From Streptomyces sp. GQFP (GTDB lineage Bacteria > Actinomycetota > Actinomycetes > Streptomycetales > Streptomycetaceae), in NCBI RefSeq assembly GCF_021545335.1, contig NZ_CP089312.1:1116001-1180000 (forward strand): a DNA stretch of 64,000 bases, given 5' to 3'. The notes beneath the pieces were generated by a model, which searched no databases, was not told where the DNA came from, and worked only from the letters and a program-made list of their open reading frames with translations. Made by a program: the position numbers and the translations under genes. Below, one piece after another: positions 44,737-52,117 of the stretch (the first letter of the stretch is position 1; each line of letters starts with the position of its first letter).

Positions 44737-44783
44737 CACCTGGCCGGGGTGAACCACGGCCAGGTGTCAGGTGCCCGGCTGTG
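44720..44783. terminator. 26-bp perfect inverted repeat overlapping MFS stop
   Basis: Perfect 26-bp arms (44720-44745 and 44758-44783) with a 12-nt loop. The left arm contains the MFS stop codon. An exceptionally long and perfect stem for a terminator. Confidence 0.85.
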
Positions 44784-44931
44784 GGAGACCGTCGCCTCGA
44801 CAATCCGGGTGCCCCGGCGTCGGGGTCACGGCCACCTCACCCACATCAGACAGTTCGTCGCTGCCTCCCTGCGCGCCGCCGACCGCATCCAGGCATCGGT
44901 CAGCACCAGCCGCCACCCGAACCCCCGCTGA

Positions 44932-45714
44932 TCAGCGCAGCAGCAACTGCGCCCCGCCCACCACCGTCGCCGCGATCACCAACTGTTCGAACAATCGCTG
45001 GTTGATTCGGTTCACAGCCCATTTGCCGATGAACGCCCCGGGGATCACGAACACCACGAGTGCGGCGTCAAGGAGCAGGGAGTGGCCGTCGATCAGGCCC
45101 AGGCCTGCGCTGAAGGGGACCTTCGAGACGTTGACGATCAGGAAGAAGAACGCCGACGTGCCCAGGAAGCCGAGCTTTCGGAAGCCGGCCGACAGGAGGT
45201 ACATCGACATGACCGGGCCACCCGCGTTGGCGACCATCGTCGTGAAGCCGCCGAGGACGCCGTACGAGCGGGCCTTGATCCGGCCGGCGGGTGTGCTCAC
45301 CGCGTCCGGGTCGTCCTCCTCCGCTTCCGCGTCCGCCCGGCGTCGGCGCCACACCGTCACCCCGGCCATCAGCAGCAGGATCGCCCCGATCGAGGTCCGT
45401 ACGACCTCGTCGTCCGCCCACACCAGGAACACCGTGCCGACGACCACGCCCACCGCGACCGCCGGGAACAGCCGCCACAGCGTCGGCCAGTGGGCGTGTC
45501 TGCGGTAGGTCAGGACGGCGAGGACGTCCCCCGCGATCAGGATCGGCAGCAGTACGCCGGTGGACTCGCGGGCGGGCAGGACGGCCGCGAAAATCGCCAG
45601 GCTGACCGTGTTGGCCCCGCTGACGGCGGTCTTGGAGAAGCCGACGAGCAGCGCCGCGGCGGCCAGCGCGGCGAACTCCCAGTGCGTTATGTGCCAGAGC
45701 GTCATCGTGTTCAT
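44932..45714 (-). CDS. TauE/SafE (DUF81) membrane permease
   Basis: Predicted anion or sulfite/sulfonate exporter family protein of 260 residues with about eight membrane helices. Family features include AALLVGFSKTAVSGANTVSL near the N-terminus and its second-half counterpart GGFTTMVANAGGPVMSMYLL, the two internal repeats of TauE/SafE proteins. A charged loop near 130-145 (ADAEAEEDDPD) separates the halves. The frame is open upstream but that part is Arg/Gly-rich and unlike the family; ATG45714 or ATG45705 fit best, both with weak ribosome sites. Substrate unknown. Confidence 0.85.
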   Translation of the reverse strand: MNTMTLWHITHWEFAALAAAALLVGFSKTAVSGANTVSLAIFAAVLPARESTGVLLPILIAGDVLAVLTYRRHAHWPTLWRLFPAVAVGVVVGTVFLVWADDEVVRTSIGAILLLMAGVTVWRRRRADAEAEEDDPDAVSTPAGRIKARSYGVLGGFTTMVANAGGPVMSMYLLSAGFRKLGFLGTSAFFFLIVNVSKVPFSAGLGLIDGHSLLLDAALVVFVIPGAFIGKWAVNRINQRLFEQLVIAATVVGGAQLLLR

Positions 45715-45925
45715 GCGGAGACCGATGCTATGCCCACCGAACTGGCCACCGTAAGGAGCTTCTCGCCAGGTGACCCCTGCCCCACGCGGCCCCCGTCCGA
45801 GTCCGGCCACAGACGGTGGCCGACGCGTCACCGTGGACCGGCCGCCCCTCCCCTGGGAAGATCCAGACACACCCTTGCGCGCAACACCTTCCACTCACCC
45901 CGTCCACGACGCAGCCGGAGGAGCC

Positions 45926-46774
45926 ATGGCCGAGTTCCACGAGTACGTCCTCACCGGCACCAGAGGTGCGGTCGCCGTCCGCGAATGGCCCCGCCCGACT
46001 CCGAGTGATTCCGAACGTCCGCTCGAACCGCCCCGCTATCTCGCCCTCCTCTCCCACGGGTACGCCGAACACATGGGCCGCTACGAGGAACTCGCCGACG
46101 TCCTCGTGGCCCACGGCGCGACCGTCCTCGGCCCCGATCACCAGGGGCACGGCAGGTCGGCGGGCGAGCGGGCGGTGATCGAGGACTTCGAGGACGTCGT
46201 CACCGATCTACACACCGTCGCCGGTCGAGCCCGGGCCGCCCACCCCGGCGTACCGGTCGTCCTGATCGGCCACTCCACCGGCGGTCTCGTCGCGGCCCGC
46301 TTCGCGCAGCGGTACCGGGGTGAACTGGCCGCTCTCGTGCTCTCCGCGCCCGTGCTCGGCAACTGGGACCTCCCGGGGCGGCTGCTCGCGCTCGACGAGA
46401 TCCCCGACCGGCCCATCAGCCCGGCCGCGCTCTCCCGCGACCCCGCGGTCCGGGCGGCGTACGCGGCGGACCCGCTGGTCTGGCACGGCCCGATGAAACG
46501 GCCGACGCTGGAGGCGTTCGTACGGACGCTGGCGACCGTGGCGAAGAGCGGTGACATCGGAGCGCTGCCGCTGCTGTGGCTGCACGGCGACGACGACCGG
46601 CTCGTCCCGCTCGCCGGGAGCCGCGTCGGCGTCGAGGAGCTGCGCGGCTTCGACTGGACCGAGCGGATCTTCCCGGGCTCCCGGCACGACGTCTTCCTGG
46701 AGACGAACAGAGCGGCGGCCTTCAACGAACTGACCGCCTTCGTGGACCGGGTGCTCGCGACCCGGGCCGCATGA
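45926..46774 (+). CDS. Alpha/beta hydrolase, lysophospholipase/MGL-like
   Basis: Serine hydrolase of 282 residues (Hydrolase_4/serine aminopeptidase S33 group, resembling monoacylglycerol lipases). The oxyanion-side segment LLSHGYAEHMGRYEELA, the nucleophile elbow GHSTGG (near 115), Asp in LHGDDDRLVP (near 225) and His in GSRHDVFLE (near 255) form the catalytic triad. No signal peptide, so it is cytoplasmic. GGAGGAG directly before ATG45926 fixes the start over a longer frame. Likely acts on acylglycerols or other esters; the substrate is inferred. Confidence 0.9.
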   Translation: MAEFHEYVLTGTRGAVAVREWPRPTPSDSERPLEPPRYLALLSHGYAEHMGRYEELADVLVAHGATVLGPDHQGHGRSAGERAVIEDFEDVVTDLHTVAGRARAAHPGVPVVLIGHSTGGLVAARFAQRYRGELAALVLSAPVLGNWDLPGRLLALDEIPDRPISPAALSRDPAVRAAYAADPLVWHGPMKRPTLEAFVRTLATVAKSGDIGALPLLWLHGDDDRLVPLAGSRVGVEELRGFDWTERIFPGSRHDVFLETNRAAAFNELTAFVDRVLATRAA

Positions 46775-46909
46775 CCCCGTTCCCGTCCCAACGATCCCTC
46801 CCTCGCACGGCTGATCCCCCTCCCCTCCGGCCCCCGCTCACCCCTCCCCCGCCTCATGCGGCCGATTCCCTCACGTTTCCGCCCATCCGTCCTGGGAACC
46901 CGCGTCCCC

Positions 46910-47152
46910 ATGGAGTGGTTGCGGCAAGCAGCCTGCGCGGGAGAGGACCCCGAACTGTTCTTCCCCGTGGGCACGGCAGGGCCGGCGCTGCGGGACATCG
47001 CCACCGCGAAACGCGTGTGCGCCCGCTGCCCGGTGGCCGCGCAGTGCCTGGACTGGGCCCTGCGCAGCGGGCAGACGTCGGGCGTGTGGGGCGGCACCGG
47101 CGAGGACGAACGCGCCGAACTGCTCCGTACCGCCAGAGAACGGGTCCGGTGA
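46910..47152 (+). CDS. WhiB-like [4Fe-4S] protein
   Basis: WhiB-family protein, about 80 residues, likely a transcription regulator carrying an iron-sulfur cluster. It has the four-cysteine pattern (Cys in AACAGEDPELFF, then CARCPVAAQC) and the GVWGG turn followed by a basic tail, as in WhiB/Wbl proteins. The start is uncertain: ATG46910 gives a protein beginning MEWLRQAAC, typical for the family, while ATG46856 adds 18 residues; neither has a good ribosome site. The dps gene follows after 60 nt, so a redox-stress role is plausible. Confidence 0.85.
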   Translation: MEWLRQAACAGEDPELFFPVGTAGPALRDIATAKRVCARCPVAAQCLDWALRSGQTSGVWGGTGEDERAELLRTARERVR

Positions 47153-47212
47153 CGGAAGAACGGGAAACCGGGCCACCGCAGCACGCACGCCGTATCACAA
47201 GGAGGAGCACCC

Positions 47213-47695
47213 ATGACTGTCGTCAAGAGCAGCCTGCCCGAGCCGGAGCGCCGGATCACCGGTGACGCCCTGCAAGGGACCCTGGTGGATCTGCTGGCGC
47301 TGTCGCTGATCGGGAAGCAGGCCCACTGGAACATCGTGGGGCCGAGGTTCCGTTCGATCCATCTGCAGCTCGACGAGGTCGTGACGGCAGCCCGCGGTTT
47401 CTCCGACACGGTCGCGGAGCGCGCGGCGGCCCTCGGTGTGCCGCCGGACGGCCGCCCCGAGACCATCGCCTCGTCCCTTCCGTTCCAGGACCCGAAGGAC
47501 GGCTGGCTGCAGGACACGGAGGTCGTGCAGCTCCTCGTCGACGCGCTGGGAACGGCGATCGGGCGCCTGCGCGAACGTATCGAGGCGACGGAGAAGGCCG
47601 ACCCGGTGACCCAGGATCTGCTGATCGGCATCACGGCCGAACTGGAGAAGCAGCGCTGGATGTTCGAGGCGGAGAACGCACAGCGCGCCAACTGA
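47213..47695 (+). CDS. dps: Dps-family DNA-binding ferritin-like protein
   Basis: Starvation/oxidative-stress mini-ferritin of 160 residues that oxidises and stores iron and protects DNA. Family ferroxidase-site residues are visible in LSLIGKQAHWNIVGPRF (His) and IHLQLDEVVTAA (Asp/Glu). The four-helix bundle fills the protein; the N-terminal tail is short. AAGGAGGA precedes the ATG with good spacing. It ends 29 nt before the stop of the convergent SDR gene. Its position next to a WhiB-like gene fits stress control. Confidence 0.93.
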   Translation: MTVVKSSLPEPERRITGDALQGTLVDLLALSLIGKQAHWNIVGPRFRSIHLQLDEVVTAARGFSDTVAERAAALGVPPDGRPETIASSLPFQDPKDGWLQDTEVVQLLVDALGTAIGRLRERIEATEKADPVTQDLLIGITAELEKQRWMFEAENAQRAN

Positions 47696-47724
47696 CCTGC
47701 TTCTCTTCGGACTTGCGGACTCGC

Positions 47725-48414
47725 TCACCCCAACAGCCAGCCCCCGTCCACGCTCAGGTCGATCGCGTTGACGGACCGGTTGCGCAGCAGGAAGTCCACG
47801 GCGTCCACCACGTCGGCCATCGTGGCGAGTTGGCCGGCGGGTGTGTGGGCACGCAGGCCCTCCAGCACCTCCGCGGGTCTGTTCCGCCAGTACGGGCTGT
47901 CGCCAACTACCCCCGGATGCACGGCGTTCACCCGGATCGGCGCGAGTTCGACCGCGAGGGTACGGACGAGCCCGGTTACACCGACGTTGACGGTCGCCAC
48001 CGTCGTCGCACCCGGGTAGGGCCGCTCCTTGGCCTGGCCGCCGAACAGCACGATGGCACTCGCGTCGTGGAGACGCGGGCGCAGCGTGTGCACAACCTCG
48101 GTGTAGCCGACGAGTTTGAGGGTGACGAGATGGAGGGCCGCGTCGATGTCGTACGCGGTGACCCGGTTCTCGTCGCGCGAGACACCGGCGAGGACGAGAT
48201 GGTCGACCCGCTCGACGTCGGCGAGCGCGGCGGCGATGTCCCGGGGCCGCGAGAGGTCGAGGGCCAGGCCCCGCGCGCCGATCTCCTTGGCCACCGTGCC
48301 GGCGCGATCGGCATCGCGGCCGGTGAGGGCGACCTCGTCGCCGCGTTCGACGCGCGCGCTGGCGAACTCGCGGCCGATTCCGGATGTACCACCGACAACG
48401 ACCACACTGCTCAT
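47725..48414 (-). CDS. Short-chain dehydrogenase/reductase
   Basis: SDR-family oxidoreductase of 229 residues. The nucleotide site GGTSGIGREFA is at residues 8-18. The usual YxxxK active site is not obvious: the corresponding region reads GGQAKERPYPGATTVATVNV, where the Tyr and Lys spacing is not canonical, so catalysis may differ or the protein may be atypical. The C-terminal segment NAVHPGVV is conserved. The start ATG48414 overlaps the stop of the upstream cupin gene (ATGA), with GAGGAA upstream, so the two are coupled. Substrate unknown. Confidence 0.88.
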   Translation of the reverse strand: MSSVVVVGGTSGIGREFASARVERGDEVALTGRDADRAGTVAKEIGARGLALDLSRPRDIAAALADVERVDHLVLAGVSRDENRVTAYDIDAALHLVTLKLVGYTEVVHTLRPRLHDASAIVLFGGQAKERPYPGATTVATVNVGVTGLVRTLAVELAPIRVNAVHPGVVGDSPYWRNRPAEVLEGLRAHTPAGQLATMADVVDAVDFLLRNRSVNAIDLSVDGGWLLG

Positions 48415-48725
48415 GCCCGTTCCTCCCCATCGTCCCCATCGCCCGCGTTTCCCAGTACGTCCTTCAGGTGGTCCCAGTCCCGGGTGAACCGGTAGGAGTG
48501 GCGCGGCGGTGGCTGCGGGGCCTGTGTCTCCAGCCAACGGACGGGCCCGTCACCGGCGTTGGTGAAGCCGTGCACACAACCGGCGCCCGCCCAGGCCGTG
48601 TCGCCGTGGCGAAGACGATGACGTTCGCCGTCGAAGGTGGCGTCGACCACCCCTTCGAGGATCAAGTACGTCTCCTCGAAGGGGTGGTCGTGCGTCCCGG
48701 CGACGTCGTCGGGCGCGTACTGCAC
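48411..48725 (-). CDS. Cupin-domain protein, probably 5'-truncated
   Basis: Small single cupin barrel, 104 residues. The metal-binding motif 1 HDHPFEETYLILEG and motif 2 CVHGFTN are both intact, so the fold may still work. The first possible start, a GTG, has no ribosome site and places the cupin motif only 13 residues in; homologous cupins usually have more N-terminal sequence. Immediately upstream the DNA belongs, on the other strand, to a LuxR-family gene remnant, so the 5' end appears to have been lost in a deletion. It overlaps the SDR gene by 4 nt. Confidence 0.7.
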   Translation of the reverse strand: MQYAPDDVAGTHDHPFEETYLILEGVVDATFDGERHRLRHGDTAWAGAGCVHGFTNAGDGPVRWLETQAPQPPPRHSYRFTRDWDHLKDVLGNAGDGDDGEERA

Positions 48726-48727
48726 TC

Positions 48728-48907
48728 GACGTGGTCCGGCTGGTCGCCCTCGGGCACACCAACGCCGAGATCGCCTCCGCCCTGTTCGTCTCCCTCTCCA
48801 CGGTCAAGACACACCTGTCGAGCGTGCAGCTGAAGCCGGCCGCCCGGAACCGGGTGGAGATCGCGGCCTGGGCCTGGCAGAACGGGCACGCCCGCCCGGA
48901 GGCGTGA
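48728..48907 (+). pseudogene. LuxR/GerE helix-turn-helix C-terminal remnant
   Basis: This stretch encodes the C-terminal 59 residues of a NarL/LuxR-type response regulator: DVVRLVALGHTNAEIASALF, then VSLSTVKTHLSSV (recognition helix) and RVEIAAWAWQNG, ending at TGA. The receiver domain and any start codon are missing. It begins exactly where the truncated cupin gene on the other strand ends, so both look like leftovers of one deletion event. Confidence 0.75.
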
Positions 48908-48986
48908 GGCCCCCCGCCCCGGATGTGGCGCGTTCGACGTGGAACGGCTATGCAGAAACAGGACGAGTTGAAAGTACGATCAGCCA

Positions 48987-49523
48987 ATGTCTGACATGAT
49001 CGAAACCACGCCCGGCTGGCTGGCACCCGACGAGCTCGAACAGGCTCGCGCGAAGATGCCGATCCTGTACGTCGAAGCCGTACCGGTGCGCGTCGACGAC
49101 AACGGCGAAGTCTCCAGCATCGGCCTCCTCCTGCGCATCGGCTCGGACGGCACGGTCAGCCGCGCCCTGGTGTCGGGCCGCGTCCTGCACCACGAGCGGG
49201 TGCGCGACGCCCTCCTGCGCAACCTGGAGAAGGACCTCGGCCCGGTCGCCCTGCCCCGGGTCCCGGCCTCCCCGCAGCCCTTCACCGTCGCGGAGTACTT
49301 CCCGACGCTGGGGGTCACCCCGTTCCACGACCCGCGCCAGCACGCGGTGTCCCTCGCCTACATCGTCCCGGTGGCCGGCGACTGCCGCCCCCGCCAGGAC
49401 GCCCTCGACCTGGTCTGGTTCAGCCCCGAGGAAGCCTCCTCCCCGCTGGTGCAGAACGAGATGCCGGGCGGCCAGGGAGTGCTCCTCAAGCAGGCCCTGG
49501 CCCATGTCGGCCGCCTGTCCTGA
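48987..49523 (+). CDS. DUF4916/NUDIX-like family protein
   Basis: Actinobacterial protein of 178 residues of the NUDIX-related DUF4916 family; catalytic function not established. A GWLAPDELEQARAKMPILY N-terminal segment and VSLAYIVPVAGDCRPRQDAL are characteristic. The canonical NUDIX box GX5EX7REUXEEXGU is not present, so hydrolase activity is doubtful. The ATG has only a weak ribosome site (GTACGATCAGCC upstream). It is followed by a 210-nt AT-richer gap leading to a small peptide gene. Confidence 0.8.
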   Translation: MSDMIETTPGWLAPDELEQARAKMPILYVEAVPVRVDDNGEVSSIGLLLRIGSDGTVSRALVSGRVLHHERVRDALLRNLEKDLGPVALPRVPASPQPFTVAEYFPTLGVTPFHDPRQHAVSLAYIVPVAGDCRPRQDALDLVWFSPEEASSPLVQNEMPGGQGVLLKQALAHVGRLS

Positions 49524-49733
49524 GCTGGGCGGACAATCAAAACCCAGGAATTACCAAGGTTCTCACAGCATTCCCATGGCAATTGAATTCTGAGATTTCG
49601 ACTAACACCGCACGGGGCCGTGTTAAGTTTTCTTTCATCAGGGCGGCGGGAAAGCCCGGGGCGAGAGCCCTGAGCCCCTGCCCGTCCAAGCGGAATCGTC
49701 CCGTGCAGTACTGGAAACTCAGAAGGAGTCAGT

Positions 49734-49889
49734 ATGAGCTTCAGGATTATTGCCCCGCTCACCCCGCAGCGGAACGCGAACGCGAACCCGAACGCCAACC
49801 AGTTCCCGCAGCCCCCGCAGGACGCGCAGCAGGCGCGCCGTCGGCGCCCGCGACCCGGCGAGCCCGTCCCGCCCCGGGCCGGCAACTGA
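49734..49889 (+). CDS. 51-residue peptide gene of unknown function
   Basis: A short gene with a strong AAGGAG ribosome site 7 nt before its ATG and a perfect terminator directly after it, encoding 51 residues. The N-terminus MSFRIIAPLTPQR is followed by an Asn-rich run (NANANPNANQ), a Pro/Gln-rich part, a tetra-arginine (ARRRRPRPG) and a Pro-rich end. The peptide is basic, without cysteine, and probably disordered. It has its own about 200-nt upstream region with lower GC and structured leader. It is not recognised. An ABC exporter gene follows 177 nt later. Options: secreted or processed peptide, RNA- or ribosome-interacting small protein. Confidence 0.6.
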   Translation: MSFRIIAPLTPQRNANANPNANQFPQPPQDAQQARRRRPRPGEPVPPRAGN

Positions 49890-49906
49890 CGTAATCCCTG
49901 CTCACA

Positions 49907-49940
49907 CGGGAGGGCCGGTGGTGTTCCACCGGCCCTCCCG
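49907..49940. terminator. Perfect terminator after 51-residue gene
   Basis: 15-bp perfect stem (CGGGAGGGCCGGTGG and complement) with loop TGTT, 17 nt after the small gene's stop codon. It separates the small gene from the downstream ABC exporter. Confidence 0.88.
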
Positions 49941-50066
49941 GCGTTTCCGCACCGCTCCGCTGCACTGTGCACGGACTGTGGATCTCCCCGGAAACACCTG
50001 GCGATCGAGCAAAGTCCCGGAAACCACGGGAGCTTGCTCCGTAAAGTCATGCATCACAGGAGAATC

Positions 50067-52097
50067 ATGCGTGCGACCAAAACCAGGGGCAATTCAGGGA
50101 CCGGCCATCCGCGAAGCGTCCCACCGGGTATTGAATTGTCCGAATACGGATTCCCGATCAATTCGGAAAAGAATGCGGGGAGCGATCCGGGCAATATCTA
50201 CGACGAACCGGACGACATCTACGTCGACGACGAATACGAATCGTCCACCACCCCCACCGTCCCCGCCCGTACGGCCTTTCGTCGTTTCTGGCCGCTGACG
50301 AAGGGGCTGCGGCGCTGGCTCGTGGCCGTCTGGCTGTGCACCGTCCTCGGCGCCCTCGCCGAGACGTCCGCCATCCTGCTCTTCGGCGACCTCACCGACA
50401 ACGCGCTCCAGAACGGCTCGCTCGACGCCTTCTGGACGCCCGCCGCGCAGTGGCTGGCCATCGCCGTGGTGGGCGCGGCCATCGGGTACGCGGGCGGTTC
50501 CCTCTCCGTGTGGGTGTCGGAGCGGTTCGTGATGCGGCTGCGCGAACGGGTCTTCGACCATGTGCAGAAGCTGCCCCCGCACTTCTTCCAGCGCCACCGC
50601 CAGGGCGATCTGCTCTCCCGGCTGACGGGGGACATCGAGGCCATCGAGCAGATGGCCGTCTCCGGTCTCATCGGCACCGCGTCCGCGCTGTTCAGCGCCG
50701 TCTTCTACGCGGCTGCCGCGTTCTGGCTGCAGTGGGACCTCGCCGCGGTGACCTTCGCCCTCGCCCCGCTGTTCTGGCTGGCCGCACGGAGGTTCTCCGC
50801 CGGCGTCAAGTCCGTGGCCAGGGACGGCCGGATCGCCGACGGCGCGGTCACCTCCGTGGTGGAGGAGTCCCTCGGCAACCTCGTCCTCACCCAGGCGTAC
50901 GGCCGCGAGGACGCCGAGCGGCGCAAGCTGAAGCAGGAGGCGACGGCGTGGTTCCGGGCCTCCGTGCGCTCGGCCCGCCTCAACCAGGCGTACGGGCAGC
51001 TCGTACAGGTCATCGAGACGATCTGCGTGCTGGCCGTGATCGGTATCGGCGTCTGGGAGATCTCCGAGGGGCAGATGACACTCGGTCAGCTGCTCGCGTT
51101 CGCCGCCCTCCTCAGCTACCTCTACCCGCCGATCCGCGGCCTCGCCCAGCTGGGCTTGGTCATCACAGCCGCCACAGCCGGCGCCGAGCGGCTCATCGAG
51201 ATACTGGACTCCCGGCCCGCCGTCAGCGACCCGGCCGGACCCGAGCGCGCCGGGACCAGGCGGCCCGACGGCAGCGTCGAGGTGCGGGACGTCTCCTTCC
51301 GCTACCCGGGAGCCGACGCCACGGCGCTCGACTCACTGTCGTTCACCGTGCGCCCCGGCGAACTGGTGATCGTCACCGGGCCGAGCGGGGCCGGAAAGTC
51401 CACCCTCTCCAAGCTCCTGCTGCGCTTCTACGACCCCGACTCCGGCGCCGTCCTCCTGGACGGCACCCCGCTCAGGGACTTCCCCCTGGACCGGCTGCGC
51501 GAGTACGTCGCCCTGCTGCCCCAGGAGACCCTGGTCCTGCACGACACGGTCCGCGCCAACATCGCCTGCGGCCGGCCCGGCGCCAGCGACCACGCCATCG
51601 AGGAGGCGGCCCGTACGGCCGACGCGCACGACTTCATCACCGCGCTCCCCGACGGGTACGACACCCGGGTCGACCCCAACTCGGCACGGCTGTCCGGCGG
51701 CCAGTTGCAGCGCCTCGCCATCGCCCGGGCCGTACTGCGCGACGCACCGGTCCTCGTCCTCGACGAGCCCACGACCGGCCTCGACGCGATCGCCTCCCGC
51801 CGCATCGTCGAACCGCTGCGCCGGCTGATGGCCGGCCGCACCACCATCGTGATCACGCACGACCTGGATCTGGCCCCCGACGCCGACCGCATCCTCGTCA
51901 TCGACCGGGGCCGCATCACCGAGTCCGGCCGCCACGACGAACTCCTCGCCCTGGGCGGCACGTACGCCCATCTACACAGCTCCCGGACGGAGACGTCGGC
52001 GGGACCGGCCGAACCGTTCCCGCCGATGTTCACGCCTCCCCCGTACGCCGAGTTCACCGGCCCCGAGGGCTACTACTACGGCGGACAGGCGTCCTGA
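50067..52097 (+). CDS. Type I ABC exporter with acidic N-terminal extension
   Basis: Single-chain half-transporter (membrane domain plus ATPase), 676 residues, presumably acting as a homodimeric multidrug or lipid exporter. An unusual N-terminal extension of about 65 residues, lower in GC, includes the acidic run DEPDDIYVDDEYESS. Six membrane helices span about 80-370. Walker A GPSGAGKST, signature LSGGQLQR, Walker B LVLDEPTTGLD and switch His in ITHDLD are all intact. The tail ends in a Tyr/Gly-rich GYYYGGQAS. AGGAG 5 nt before ATG50067 sets the start over an upstream ATG. Substrate unknown; the nearby small peptide is one candidate. Confidence 0.9.
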   Translation: MRATKTRGNSGTGHPRSVPPGIELSEYGFPINSEKNAGSDPGNIYDEPDDIYVDDEYESSTTPTVPARTAFRRFWPLTKGLRRWLVAVWLCTVLGALAETSAILLFGDLTDNALQNGSLDAFWTPAAQWLAIAVVGAAIGYAGGSLSVWVSERFVMRLRERVFDHVQKLPPHFFQRHRQGDLLSRLTGDIEAIEQMAVSGLIGTASALFSAVFYAAAAFWLQWDLAAVTFALAPLFWLAARRFSAGVKSVARDGRIADGAVTSVVEESLGNLVLTQAYGREDAERRKLKQEATAWFRASVRSARLNQAYGQLVQVIETICVLAVIGIGVWEISEGQMTLGQLLAFAALLSYLYPPIRGLAQLGLVITAATAGAERLIEILDSRPAVSDPAGPERAGTRRPDGSVEVRDVSFRYPGADATALDSLSFTVRPGELVIVTGPSGAGKSTLSKLLLRFYDPDSGAVLLDGTPLRDFPLDRLREYVALLPQETLVLHDTVRANIACGRPGASDHAIEEAARTADAHDFITALPDGYDTRVDPNSARLSGGQLQRLAIARAVLRDAPVLVLDEPTTGLDAIASRRIVEPLRRLMAGRTTIVITHDLDLAPDADRILVIDRGRITESGRHDELLALGGTYAHLHSSRTETSAGPAEPFPPMFTPPPYAEFTGPEGYYYGGQAS

Positions 52098-52117
52098 GAA
52101 GCGCCGGCCGCCCCGCC

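Noticed and set aside
49600..49733. Possible c-di-AMP (ydaO) or other known riboswitch before the peptide gene
   Set aside because: GC-rich stems are present but I could not match the conserved core of any riboswitch class.
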